This document shows positions 1 to 8,057 of a DNA stretch of 64,000 bases, one piece after another. Under the pieces are notes generated by a model, which saw only the letters and a list, made by a program, of their open reading frames with translations, was not told the origin of the DNA and searched no databases. This stretch comes from Halorubrum salsamenti (GTDB lineage: Archaea > Halobacteriota > Halobacteria > Halobacteriales > Haloferacaceae). Location of the stretch: the NCBI RefSeq assembly GCF_007671685.1, contig NZ_VCNL01000005.1, forward strand, positions 124,001-188,000, in the 5' to 3' direction. Position numbers and translations under genes: made by a program. Position 1 is the first letter of the stretch, and each line of letters begins with the position of its first letter.

Positions 1-1283
1 CCGACGATGTGACAGCCCTCGATGTTCCCGTCGAGGTCGATGAGAACCTTCACGAAGCCGTCGGCGCGCATCGCGCTCCCGCGGGCCGTCTCGTCGTACG
101 CGTACGTGTTGGTGGCGTACTCGACGTCGGCCGCGCGGAGGTCCTGCTCACGCGCTCCGACTCCCGCTACCTCGGGGGAGGCGAACACCGCGAACGGCAT
201 CGCCGAGTAATCGACCGGCTCCGGCTCGTCACCGAGCAGGTTCCGGATCACGGCCTTCGCCTCGTGGTTCGCGCTGTGTTTGAGCAGGTACTCGCCGACC
301 ACGTCGCCGAGCGCCCACACCCCCTCGGCGTCCGTCCGGAGGTACTCGTCGGTCTCGACGAAGCCGGCCGCGTCGGTCTCGACGCCGGTCGCGTCGAGAT
401 CGAGGGCGTCGGTGTTCGGGCGGCGGCCCGCCGCGACCAGCAGCGCGTCGCCCGTGACGGTCACGTCCTCGGCCTCGTCGGGCGCGCCGACGGTCTCGCC
501 GCCCGCGCGGACCGAGTCCGCCTCGGGGTACGGGCGGGCCTCGACGGTCACCTCGCCGTCGGCCTCGTCGGCCGCGCCGGCCTCGTACCCGGTGTACACG
601 TCGAACCGGTCGGCGTAGCGGTCGGTGAACGCCTCGCCGACCTCCTCGTCCGCCTCCGGGAGGAGGTGCTCGCGCCGGCCGACGATCGTCACGTCGGTGC
701 CGAACGTCCCGAAGAAGTGGCCGAGCTCCGCCGCGATGTACCCGCCGCCGACGATCACGAGGCGGTCGGGCGGCGACTCCAGCCGGAGCGCCTCCGTACT
801 CGTGAGGTAGTCCACGTCCTCGATCCCGTCGATCGGCGGGATCGAGGGGCGCGTGCCGGTGGCGACGAGGACGGTGTCGGCCCGAAGCGTGGCGCCCTCG
901 TCGTCGCCGTCGACGATCTCGACCGTGCGGTCGTCGACGAACTGCCCGGTCCCCGAGAACAGGTCGTGGACGTTCGAGGACGTGAGCCCACGTCGGATCG
1001 ACTCGGAGCTGCCCGAAACGTCCTCGGTGACCTTCCGGACGATCTCCGCGAAGTCGACGTCGGTCACCTCGGCGTCGATCTCGAACGCGTCGGCGCCCTC
1101 GATCGTCTCCATCACGTCGGCGTGATAGAGGAGGCGTTTCGAGGGGATACAGCCGCGGTTGAGGCAGGTCCCGCCGAGCCGCCCCTCCTCGACGACCGCG
1201 ACCGAGTTCTCCCGTCCGGCCATCGCGTTCGCCACGTCCAGTCCCGATCCCGACCCGATTACGAGGAAGTCGAACTCCTGCAT
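1..1283 (-). CDS. dihydrolipoyl dehydrogenase-type flavoprotein (3' end outside window)
   Basis: FAD- and NAD-dependent disulfide oxidoreductase. In the family it reoxidises dihydrolipoyl groups (E3 of 2-oxoacid dehydrogenases), with mercuric reductase as a close relative. The start at 1283 gives MQEFDFLVIGSGSG, a Rossmann FAD-binding loop. The redox-active disulfide is visible as GGTCLNRGCIPSK (Cys40 and Cys45), followed by an ATG-type motif (VATGTRPS) and a second dinucleotide fold (VIVGGGYIAAELG). The dimerisation domain begins (PFAVFASPEVAGVG), but its catalytic His-Glu pair lies outside the window. E1 and lipoyl genes occur 43 kb away, so partnership with them is only a guess. Mercuric reductase cannot be excluded without the C-terminus. 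Confidence 0.85.
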   Translation of the reverse strand, partial: MQEFDFLVIGSGSGLDVANAMAGRENSVAVVEEGRLGGTCLNRGCIPSKRLLYHADVMETIEGADAFEIDAEVTDVDFAEIVRKVTEDVSGSSESIRRGLTSSNVHDLFSGTGQFVDDRTVEIVDGDDEGATLRADTVLVATGTRPSIPPIDGIEDVDYLTSTEALRLESPPDRLVIVGGGYIAAELGHFFGTFGTDVTIVGRREHLLPEADEEVGEAFTDRYADRFDVYTGYEAGAADEADGEVTVEARPYPEADSVRAGGETVGAPDEAEDVTVTGDALLVAAGRRPNTDALDLDATGVETDAAGFVETDEYLRTDAEGVWALGDVVGEYLLKHSANHEAKAVIRNLLGDEPEPVDYSAMPFAVFASPEVAGVGAREQDLRAADVEYATNTYAYDETARGSAMRADGFVKVLIDLDGNIEGCHIV

Positions 1284-1366
1284 GGGCCGGCCGACGGCGG
1301 CCAGCGACATCAAAGCCCGTAATGGCGTCTCCGGCACACGGCCGCGGTGATCGGGGGCGGCGGTCT

Positions 1367-1646
1367 CTACACGCCGAACGTCGTCGCGAGGACGATCCGC
1401 ATCCAGAAGACCATCCCGCCGACCATCAGAACGAGCCCGAAGGCGAGGCCTCAGAGCACGCTTCCGACGAGGACGCCGGCGCCGACGTCGAGCGCCAGCG
1501 CGGTCGCGCCGACCGCGAACGCGACTCTCGTCCCCGACGTACTTCGCCCAGAGCGCGGCCGTCGGTGGCGGCGAGTCGTCTCCCACCGCCATCATGAACA
1601 TCGTCATGACGAGGGTCGCGATCAGTCCTGTGAGTCTGATCAACAT
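1367..1646 (-). pseudogene. decayed small membrane protein gene
   Basis: Reading from ATG 1646, a hydrophobic N-terminus (MLIRLTGLIATLVMTMFM) leads to DSPPPTAALWAKYVGDE. The frame then breaks. The other frame continues with a hydrophobic stretch (VAFAVGATALALDVGAGVLV), an in-frame TGA, and a last membrane segment ending at TAG 1367. The 280-nt span is not a multiple of three, which fits one indel plus one nonsense change. Family unknown; it looks like a three-segment membrane protein that has lost function. Confidence 0.6.
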
Positions 1647-1682
1647 GGTGTGTTACTCGCGCCGGCGAGCCGACGGGAGACC

Positions 1683-2198
1683 TCACAGATACGACTTCCC
1701 GTCCGGCAGTTCGCATTCGTCACCGTGGCACTGCGCGGCGTGTTCCACGGCCTCCAACTCCGGTTCGTCGGCCGGCTCCTCGCTTCGCCACGCGTACTGG
1801 ACGGTACGGTCGGGAGCGACCACGAAGACCGCCGAGCGCGCGACCCCGCGGTGGTCGTCTATCTCGTCGGCGCGTACCCCGTACGCCTCGGCGACGCGTC
1901 CGTCGCTGTCCGAGAGCAGCGGGAAATCGATCCGGTGCTGCGCGGCGAACGCGCGGTGGCTGTAGACGCCGTCCGTGGAGATCCCGAGCACGACGGTGTT
2001 CTCCAGCAGCGACAGCGTCTCGCTGTCCCGCAAGGTACACATCTGGCTGGTACACACCGGATGGAAGTCGAACGGGTAGAACACCACCACCACGGCCCAC
2101 CCGTTATCGGTGTACTCGGCAAGCCCGTGCGTGTCGATCCGCCCGCCCCCCGCTCCGGGGAGCTCGAACGTCGGCGCCGTTTGTCCGGCTTGGAGCAT
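1683..2198 (-). CDS. peroxiredoxin, BCP/PrxQ-type
   Basis: Thiol peroxidase of the AhpC/TSA-redoxin superfamily, 171 aa. It reduces peroxides in the cytoplasm using a reactive cysteine. The motif FYPFDFHPVCTSQMC puts the peroxidatic Cys at residue 49 and a second Cys at 54. This Cys-x4-Cys spacing is typical of PrxQ/BCP, where the pair forms an intramolecular disulfide. Start chosen at ATG 2198 (MLQAGQTAPTFELPG), because the fold begins there and an upstream in-frame extension is not protein-like. A TTAAAA-type AT-rich stretch lies directly upstream. It stands alone. A second redoxin with the same FYPFDF...C motif lies at 56530-57054. Confidence 0.9.
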   Translation of the reverse strand: MLQAGQTAPTFELPGAGGGRIDTHGLAEYTDNGWAVVVVFYPFDFHPVCTSQMCTLRDSETLSLLENTVVLGISTDGVYSHRAFAAQHRIDFPLLSDSDGRVAEAYGVRADEIDDHRGVARSAVFVVAPDRTVQYAWRSEEPADEPELEAVEHAAQCHGDECELPDGKSYL

Positions 2199-2348
2199 AG
2201 TTAAAACACGGCGGCCGAGCGATATGAGCCTCAGCCGATCGTGCGGGAGAACTACACACATGCCTAACGCGTCGACGGCGGTCGCCGTGCGTGCCCTCGC
2301 GTCGCACACCCAACGGCTATTTATCAATGACCGTCCCGTCTCGGCGGT

Positions 2349-3134
2349 ATGACCCTGGCGCTCTCGGCCGAACTGGTGGCGACGATCGCCCTCGTCGTCG
2401 CGGTCGCGGGCGCAGTCAACGGGGTCGCGGGGTTCGGCTTCGCCGTCGTCGGGACGATGGTCCTCGCGACGACGCTCGACCCCGCCACCGCCGTCGCGTT
2501 CATGATCCTCCCGATGTTCGCCGTGAACGTCGCGCTCGTCCGGGACCTCACCCGCGAGGAGCTCCGCACGTGCGGAGTCCGGTTCGCTCCCCTGCTCGTC
2601 GCCGCCCTCGTCGGGACCGTCGCGGGAATGGCGCTACTCGAACGGCTCCCGGGAGCCCCGCTCCGCGTCTTGCTCGGGGTCGTCTCGCTCGGCTTCGTGG
2701 CGGCGAACCAACGCGCTCTCCCCCTCCCGGCGCTACCGAGCGTGAGCGACCGGGCACTCGCCGGCACGCCGCACGTCATGGCGATCGTCGGCGGCGTCTC
2801 CGGCGTCCTCTTCGGGGCGACGAACGTCGGGGTACAACTCGTCGCGTTCGTCCGGAGCTTCGACCTCTCGCACGGCCTGTTCGTCGGCGTCGTCGCGCTC
2901 GTGTTCGTCGGGATCAACGGCCTGCGCGTCGTCGCTGCGGGCGCGCTCGGGCTCTATCCCGATGTGGGATTCGCCCTCGTGTCGGTCGTCGCCGCGGTCC
3001 CCGCCGTCGCCGGCGTCGCCGTCGGGAAGCGACTCCGCGGACGCGTGAGCGAGCGCCTCCGTCGGGGAGTCGTCCTCGGACTGTTGACGCTCATCGGCGT
3101 CCGGCTGACCCTCGGCGGCGCGGGAATCGTCTGA
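2349..3134 (+). CDS. TauE/SafE-family membrane exporter
   Basis: 261-aa polytopic membrane protein of the sulfite exporter TauE/SafE (DUF81) family, with about eight hydrophobic segments. The N-terminal half shows the family signature AVNGVAGFGFAVVGTM followed by an acidic/Pro loop. The second half repeats the pattern with GGVSGVLFGATNVGVQLVAF, the expected internal duplication. Known members move sulfite, sulfonates or other small anions. The substrate cannot be read from sequence. Start at ATG 2349, with an AT-rich TTTATCAATGA region just upstream. No operon partner. Confidence 0.85.
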   Translation: MTLALSAELVATIALVVAVAGAVNGVAGFGFAVVGTMVLATTLDPATAVAFMILPMFAVNVALVRDLTREELRTCGVRFAPLLVAALVGTVAGMALLERLPGAPLRVLLGVVSLGFVAANQRALPLPALPSVSDRALAGTPHVMAIVGGVSGVLFGATNVGVQLVAFVRSFDLSHGLFVGVVALVFVGINGLRVVAAGALGLYPDVGFALVSVVAAVPAVAGVAVGKRLRGRVSERLRRGVVLGLLTLIGVRLTLGGAGIV

Positions 3135-3175
3135 TTGGCGGCGATGACCCCGGTCTCTGCGCCGCGATCACCGGT

Positions 3176-3787
3176 TCAGTCGCCACCGGATGACGACGGC
3201 CGCCTCGGATCGACCTTCGTCGCGACGTACACGAGGCTGGCGAGAAGCAGCGCGATCCCGACCGGTAACAGCCAGACGAACGCCGTCAGGACGACGGCCG
3301 TCGCCTGCACGCCGACCGCGAGCAGCACGACCGGACCGCAACAGACCGTCCCGGAGAGGAGGGCGGGAACGGACGCGAGAGGACCCGACCCGGCGCCGAT
3401 CCCGCACGCCTCGGGCCGCCGGATCGCGAGGTACGTCACCCCGAGGTTGATCCCGACGAGCCCGGCGACGGCGGTGCCGATCGCGACGTTGACCGGCGAG
3501 AGAAGCAGCCGGATAACGCCGGTATCGACCGTCGCGATCGCGCCGAACGACGTCGGGCCGGTCCGGACGAACAGGCGCGCGAGAGGGTCGTCGATCACGA
3601 GCACGCCGGGGTCGATCCCCGTGCGAAGCGACAGGTCCCCAGTGGCCCAGAGATACGCCAACAGGTAGCCGATCGTCACGGCGACGACGACCGCCGCGCT
3701 GTCGCGGCGACCGAGGGTCAATCGCACCGCGCCAGCGACGTCTCCGGAGACGCCGTGGAGCGCCGCGCTCGCTCTGCGAGCGCTCAT
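3176..3787 (-). CDS. multi-pass membrane protein with a Cys-Cys-Gly-Pro segment
   Basis: 203-aa protein with about five hydrophobic segments and no family I recognise. A membrane segment carries GTVCCGPVVLLAVGVQ, an adjacent cysteine pair that could bind metal or take part in thiol chemistry (inference). The C-terminus is short and charged. Start placed at ATG 3787, which makes a four-base ATGA overlap with the stop of the DUF3179 lipoprotein gene upstream; longer starts would run into that gene. The coupling implies the two proteins work together at the cell surface. Confidence 0.7.
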   Translation of the reverse strand: MSARRASAALHGVSGDVAGAVRLTLGRRDSAAVVVAVTIGYLLAYLWATGDLSLRTGIDPGVLVIDDPLARLFVRTGPTSFGAIATVDTGVIRLLLSPVNVAIGTAVAGLVGINLGVTYLAIRRPEACGIGAGSGPLASVPALLSGTVCCGPVVLLAVGVQATAVVLTAFVWLLPVGIALLLASLVYVATKVDPRRPSSSGGD

Positions 3788-4935
3788 TGGTGGAGGTCGG
3801 TCATGGGATAGTAGCCGTACCAGGCGAACCACATGGCGTCGAAGGCGATCTCCCGCTCGAACGGCAGCGAGTCGGGAGCGTGGACGTCGCCGTCGACGGC
3901 GACGTCCCCGTCCCCCCACGAGAGGGTCGCCGCTTCGGCATCGGCGCCATCGGACCCTTCGCTCCCGTTACCGCTCTCGCCGCCACTCCCGACTCGGTAC
4001 ACGTACCCGGTGTCGAGCGATTCGTCGTAGACGGCCGCGTGGCGGACGCCGCCGACGTCGAACTCGACGAGCCGCTCCTCGCGGAGCGTCTCCTTGCGGA
4101 CGGCGACGGCGCCGTTCGCCGACCGCATTCCGACCACGACGGTTTTCGGGGTGATCCGGTCGTCCTCCGCGAGCGGCGGAAACAGAAATCCGTCGCTGGC
4201 GTAGTACCCGCTTCGCGGATTGTACCCGCCGTACGGATCGGTTCCGTAATTCCGGGCGAACCCCGTGTCCTCGGTGAGAACGACCGTTTCGGAGTGAACC
4301 GACCGCCACCGTTCCCACGTCGTCCAGACGACCTGAAACTCCGCTAAGTGATCTCCGGGGTCGTCACCGGTGATCCGCGTCGCGAGCATCTGTGGCCACC
4401 AGCGCTCCGTCGCCCGATCGAACATGACGAGGTTCGCGTTGATCAGCCGTCCCAAGACCCCGAACGTCGTCCCGCCGCGGTGGAACCCCTGTGCGGTGCC
4501 GGTGAGCGGACAGTACGTCACGGAGACGGGCGTCCCGCCGATGACATCGTTGACGATCTCGTGCCAAACGAGGACGGACTGCGGGTACGCCTTCGCCTCG
4601 CCGTCGAGCACGACGCCGAACACCGGGTCGCCGTCGTCGAGCGACGCCGGCGGGTCCGTCGCCTCGGCGAACTGCGGGTCCTCGATCGCGGGGATCCCGT
4701 CGGGCGGCGGCCCGCCGGACCGGCTCGCCTCCTCAAGCTCGTCGGCGGTGTATGCGGCCGGTAGCGACCGCTCGACCGTCGGCGGTCCCCCGGCGGCCGA
4801 GCCGGACCCTCCGTCGGATCCGTCACCAGCCGGATCCGGTTCGGCGTCGGCGTTCGAATCGCCGAGACATCCCGAAAGCGCAGATATTCCGGCGCCGAAG
4901 GTGCCGAGAAACGCCCTCCTGTCTATCGGTACCAT
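3784..4935 (-). CDS. DUF3179 domain lipoprotein, Tat-exported
   Basis: 383-aa surface lipoprotein. The N-terminus MVPIDRRAFLGTFG has the Tat twin arginine, followed by a hydrophobic run and the lipobox LSGC, then an acidic Gly/Ser-rich linker. The body fits DUF3179, with NDVIGGTPVSVTYCPLTGTA and FARNYGTDPYGGY. The biochemical role of the family is unknown. ATG 4935 is preferred over the in-frame ATG 4953, because it leaves a normal short n-region. It is followed by an ATGA-coupled membrane protein gene. The 300 bp upstream separate it from the divergent nitrate reductase cluster. Confidence 0.8.
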   Translation of the reverse strand: MVPIDRRAFLGTFGAGISALSGCLGDSNADAEPDPAGDGSDGGSGSAAGGPPTVERSLPAAYTADELEEASRSGGPPPDGIPAIEDPQFAEATDPPASLDDGDPVFGVVLDGEAKAYPQSVLVWHEIVNDVIGGTPVSVTYCPLTGTAQGFHRGGTTFGVLGRLINANLVMFDRATERWWPQMLATRITGDDPGDHLAEFQVVWTTWERWRSVHSETVVLTEDTGFARNYGTDPYGGYNPRSGYYASDGFLFPPLAEDDRITPKTVVVGMRSANGAVAVRKETLREERLVEFDVGGVRHAAVYDESLDTGYVYRVGSGGESGNGSEGSDGADAEAATLSWGDGDVAVDGDVHAPDSLPFEREIAFDAMWFAWYGYYPMTDLHQ

Positions 4936-5050
4936 ACAACAAATTGGGGCCAACGGATGTTAACGGCGTTCAGATCGTGCGTCGAGAGCGCACGGGCGGT
5001 TCAGCCGAGCGGAGAGGCCTCGAACGCCCAACTGGGAGATCGATAACTAG

Positions 5051-5105
5051 ACCGTGCCATTATACTTCACATGTTCGCCGTAAATAATTTATACCGTGCC
5101 ATTAT
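5051..5105 (+). promoter_or_regulatory. candidate nar promoter with 13-bp direct repeats
   Basis: ACCGTGCCATTAT occurs at 5051-5063 and again at 5093-5105. Between the copies lie a palindromic core ACATGT followed by TCG (5069-5077) and an AT-rich TAATTTATA stretch (about 5084-5092) that could be the TATA element. This is the only regulatory-looking sequence ahead of the nitrate reductase cluster. It could be the site of a Bat/NarO-type anaerobic activator (inference). The rest of 4936-5239 shows nothing else convincing. Confidence 0.45.
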
Positions 5106-5239
5106 CTATCAAACTTGAGCGGACGGAGCACCTGTCAAGACGAGTCCAGCAATATACCGATAATCGTCGGGTCCCGCCGGTTGCAGGTGTTTTCGACCGC
5201 AGAGGACGTACAAATGACACGATCACACACATACGAAGA

Positions 5240-5812
5240 ATGAGACAACGAATTGTTCTCATTCTCCTCGTGGCGACGGTGTTGGTTCCAATGTGGTTTA
5301 TCGCTGGACAGGGAGAACCACCATCAGAAAATGTAGAGATCGATCGAAGCGTTACAGATATCCGTCCAGTTGAGGGGTTCGTAGACTCACCGTCGAAACT
5401 ATCACCCAGTCAGGTGGGCGTAATTGTATGGATCGCACTCCTCGTACTGTTGGGAGTGTTGGCATTCTTCCATCGGTTTATGAACGAGTTGGCGAGACCC
5501 GATGGAGATGCTCGTCCGACTGCCGCCGACGGTGGTACAGTCGGACTCGAATGGATGGAGACTGAGGACCGATGGATTGTCGGCTACGATCCTCCGAGCG
5601 ATTCGCTCATCGGCCTCATCGCAATGGGTGGGCTGACCGTATTGACGATCGTTTTCTCCGCGTTGTTTACCGGTGAATACCTGACGTTGGCCCGGACGCA
5701 GTACTTCGGTATCTATGCATTTGGTATGTTTATGTCACTGACGGGACTGACGGTGTCGTATTATGCGTGGTTTATGCCACACATCGAAGTCGCCGAACGG
5801 AGGGACCATTGA
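5240..5812 (+). CDS. membrane protein at head of nar cluster (NarA-position)
   Basis: 190-aa membrane protein. A hydrophobic N-terminal segment (MRQRIVLILLVATVLVPMWF) is followed by an exposed loop and about three more membrane spans. No cofactor motif is obvious. Start chosen at ATG 5240, giving a proper signal-like N-terminus; the open frame extends upstream but is not membrane-protein-like. Its stop overlaps the Rieske gene start by one base (TGATG). In position it matches the first gene of haloarchaeal nar operons as I recall them. The role is probably assembly or scaffolding of the quinol-oxidising module (inference). Confidence 0.7.
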   Translation: MRQRIVLILLVATVLVPMWFIAGQGEPPSENVEIDRSVTDIRPVEGFVDSPSKLSPSQVGVIVWIALLVLLGVLAFFHRFMNELARPDGDARPTAADGGTVGLEWMETEDRWIVGYDPPSDSLIGLIAMGGLTVLTIVFSALFTGEYLTLARTQYFGIYAFGMFMSLTGLTVSYYAWFMPHIEVAERRDH

Positions 5813-6492
5813 TGAGTGATGAGATACCGGACGCTATTAACCAGCAATATCCGGGTACTGACTCACAAACTGAGTGTTGCTGTGATTCGCCCGGTGTGAG
5901 CCAGCCGACCATTTATCAAGACTTCTGGCGAAATACTCGGGCCGAACTTCACCGTCGTGATTACGCCAAAGGTCTGGCGACGATCGGCGGATTGACCGCG
6001 ATAAGTAGCCTCGTTGCTCCGCTCGCAGGGCTGAGTCAAGCGTTCAATCCGGGATATTCCGGCCCGGTTTATGAAGACGGTATCGCGCTTGTCGATGGGG
6101 ACGGGAACCGAATCCAAGAGGACCGCTTAGACGAAGGTGAGCAAATTACAGTCTTCCCCGAGCCACGACCGGGAATCGAAGATGCTCCGACGCTATTAGT
6201 TCGGTTTCCGGAGGACGACTATGGCGGCGAAACGGACCTCGAATTCACTGTCTCGGGATATGCCGCCTTCTCGAAAGTGTGCACGCATGCCGGCTGTATG
6301 GTAGCCAATCGCGAGGGGACCACCCTCGTCTGTCCGTGTCATTCGGGGCTGTTCGCTCCGTTATCAGGGGCCACTGTCGTCGGCGGACCGCCGCCCCGTG
6401 CGTTACCACAGCTTCCGATCACGTTGGCGAGCGAAGGGTATCTCATAGCCACTGGTGATTTCGAAGGGGCCATCGGCCCCGGAGGTGGCTGA
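5812..6492 (+). CDS. narB: Rieske iron-sulfur protein of the nitrate reductase cluster
   Basis: 226-aa Rieske [2Fe-2S] protein. The two ligand loops are clear: CTHAGC and CPCHSG, with the 2 Cys + 2 His pattern. Near the N-terminus a Tat-like motif ([13 protein letters not shown]) precedes a hydrophobic anchor, so the cluster domain should face outside. It likely takes electrons from quinol together with the adjacent cytochrome b and feeds NarGH. ATG 5812 is preferred because it overlaps the preceding stop (TGATG); the next gene overlaps in the same way at 6492. The symbol follows haloarchaeal nar usage. Confidence 0.92.
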   Translation: MSDEIPDAINQQYPGTDSQTECCCDSPGVSQPTIYQDFWRNTRAELHRRDYAKGLATIGGLTAISSLVAPLAGLSQAFNPGYSGPVYEDGIALVDGDGNRIQEDRLDEGEQITVFPEPRPGIEDAPTLLVRFPEDDYGGETDLEFTVSGYAAFSKVCTHAGCMVANREGTTLVCPCHSGLFAPLSGATVVGGPPPRALPQLPITLASEGYLIATGDFEGAIGPGGG

Positions 6493-7865
6493 TGAGCCGT
6501 ATCGATGATATTTACGACTGGTTCGACAGCCGATTTGGCCTCGGCGCGGCCCAGTCATTCCTCGGGAAAGCGTTCCCCGCAGAGGACTCCTTCCTCCTGG
6601 GAGAAGTCGCGCTGTTCTGTTTCGGACTGCTCGTCGCTTCGGGGACGTTCCTCGGGTTCTTCTACGAGCCGAGCACGACGGCGACGCAGTATCAAGGCAG
6701 TGTGATGCAGTATCAGGGAGAGGAGATGCCGGCCGCATTCGTCAGCGTGCTCCAGATCACCTACGACGTCCCCTTCGGAATGTTGATCCGCCGGATGCAC
6801 CACTGGGCCGCACACCTCTTCATCGCCTCTATCGCACTGCACATGCTACGGGTGTTCTTCACGGGGGCCTATCGGAATCCGCGAGAGCCGAACTGGCTGG
6901 TCGGACTTGGTCTCGCCGGATTGTCGATGGGAGCGGCTTACACTGGATATTCGCTCCCGTTCGATGAGTTCGCGAGTACCGCGGTGGGTATCGGATACAA
7001 CGTGACACTCTCCATTCCGATATTCGGCGAGTGGCTTTCGAACGTCGCGTTCGGTGGATCGTTCCCGTCAAGTTCGACTATCCCGCGGCTGTACTTCTTC
7101 CATGTAGTGTTGATACCGTTGGCTATCGCAGGGCTACTAGCGGTACACATGGCGATCCTCGTTCGCCAGAAACACACGGAAGCCGCACGTGACGAAGATG
7201 TCCAGGGGCGAGAAACCGTCGATGCCGACGACGGGACTGTAATCGTGGGGCTCCCTGCGGTTCCGAACCAAGCGGCCGTCAGTGCGGTCGTGTTTTTCCT
7301 CACATTAGCGACGCTTTCCCTTCTCTCTGGGTTCCTCCCGGTACACAATATCGCCGAGTATGGCCCGAACAACCCCGCATCGACACCGGAACTCATTATG
7401 CCTGATTGGTTCCTGATGTGGGGGTACGGCTTCCTGAAACTCGTCCCCTCGTGGCTCAGCTTCGATCTCCTCGGGATTCACTTCAGTGCAGAGTTCATCG
7501 GTGGGCTGTTGCTCCCGGGAATCGTGTTCGGGGTCGTCGCGCTATGGCCATTTATCGATTCCTCCTCCGAACAGGTTCACTTCACGGCGGACCCCACCGA
7601 GCGTCCGTGGCAGACCGCTGTCGGGATGGCCGGAATAACCTTCATCATGGCGGCGTCTATCGCCGGGATGGACGTCGTTCTCTCTGATGTGGTCGGGATG
7701 AGTACCGCTGCACTCCGTCCCTACCTGATCGGCCTGGTGGTCGGTGCGCCGGTTCTCATCGGCTTCGCGACCTTCGCAGTTTTGGGTGGCTTCGGAAGCG
7801 ATCCACCCACAGAAGGCACGGCGACAACCGACGGTGGAGAACGGAAAACGGAGGACGAAGAATGA
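6492..7865 (+). CDS. narC: cytochrome b (b6-type N-domain plus C-domain) of the nar cluster
   Basis: 457-aa integral membrane cytochrome b. Two haems are expected between helices carrying His-x13-His (in [17 protein letters not shown]) and His-x14-His (in [19 protein letters not shown]). The x14 spacing is the b6 type. The C-terminal half carries PDWF at the Qo-like site, in place of the PEWY motif. With the Rieske protein it forms a quinol-oxidising bc-like module that replaces the NarI subunit of bacterial NarGHI. It overlaps the upstream stop (TGATG), and the next small gene begins within its stop (ATGA). Confidence 0.93.
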   Translation: MSRIDDIYDWFDSRFGLGAAQSFLGKAFPAEDSFLLGEVALFCFGLLVASGTFLGFFYEPSTTATQYQGSVMQYQGEEMPAAFVSVLQITYDVPFGMLIRRMHHWAAHLFIASIALHMLRVFFTGAYRNPREPNWLVGLGLAGLSMGAAYTGYSLPFDEFASTAVGIGYNVTLSIPIFGEWLSNVAFGGSFPSSSTIPRLYFFHVVLIPLAIAGLLAVHMAILVRQKHTEAARDEDVQGRETVDADDGTVIVGLPAVPNQAAVSAVVFFLTLATLSLLSGFLPVHNIAEYGPNNPASTPELIMPDWFLMWGYGFLKLVPSWLSFDLLGIHFSAEFIGGLLLPGIVFGVVALWPFIDSSSEQVHFTADPTERPWQTAVGMAGITFIMAASIAGMDVVLSDVVGMSTAALRPYLIGLVVGAPVLIGFATFAVLGGFGSDPPTEGTATTDGGERKTEDEE

Positions 7866-8050
7866 GTCGAACTCCCGCAGCCGGTCTGAGCGGTCGACAA
7901 TATCGCTGGCTCGATCGAGTAACGAAACTCCTCGGTATCGGCCTCATTGCCGGCGGCCTCGAACTCGGTGGCGGAACACCGATAGGGATGTTACTAGCCG
8001 TTGCTGGCGTTCTTATCGGCGTCAGCACCGTCGTCATAACGACCCCGTAA
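7862..8050 (+). CDS. 62-aa membrane protein between narC and narG
   Basis: Short protein with a basic N-terminus ([20 protein letters not shown]) and one or two closely spaced hydrophobic segments ending at the C-terminus. It starts in an ATGA overlap with the cytochrome b gene and ends 7 bp before narG, so it is embedded in the operon. A small ORF at this place is also present in haloarchaeal nar operons that I recall. Function unknown; a small subunit or assembly factor of the membrane module is plausible. Confidence 0.75.
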   Translation: MSRTPAAGLSGRQYRWLDRVTKLLGIGLIAGGLELGGGTPIGMLLAVAGVLIGVSTVVITTP

Positions 8051-8057
8051 CACAACT

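Noticed and set aside
9-1322. 437-aa plus-strand ORF
   Set aside because: Shadow of the dihydrolipoyl dehydrogenase gene on the other strand; Arg/Val-rich, without fold-like pattern.
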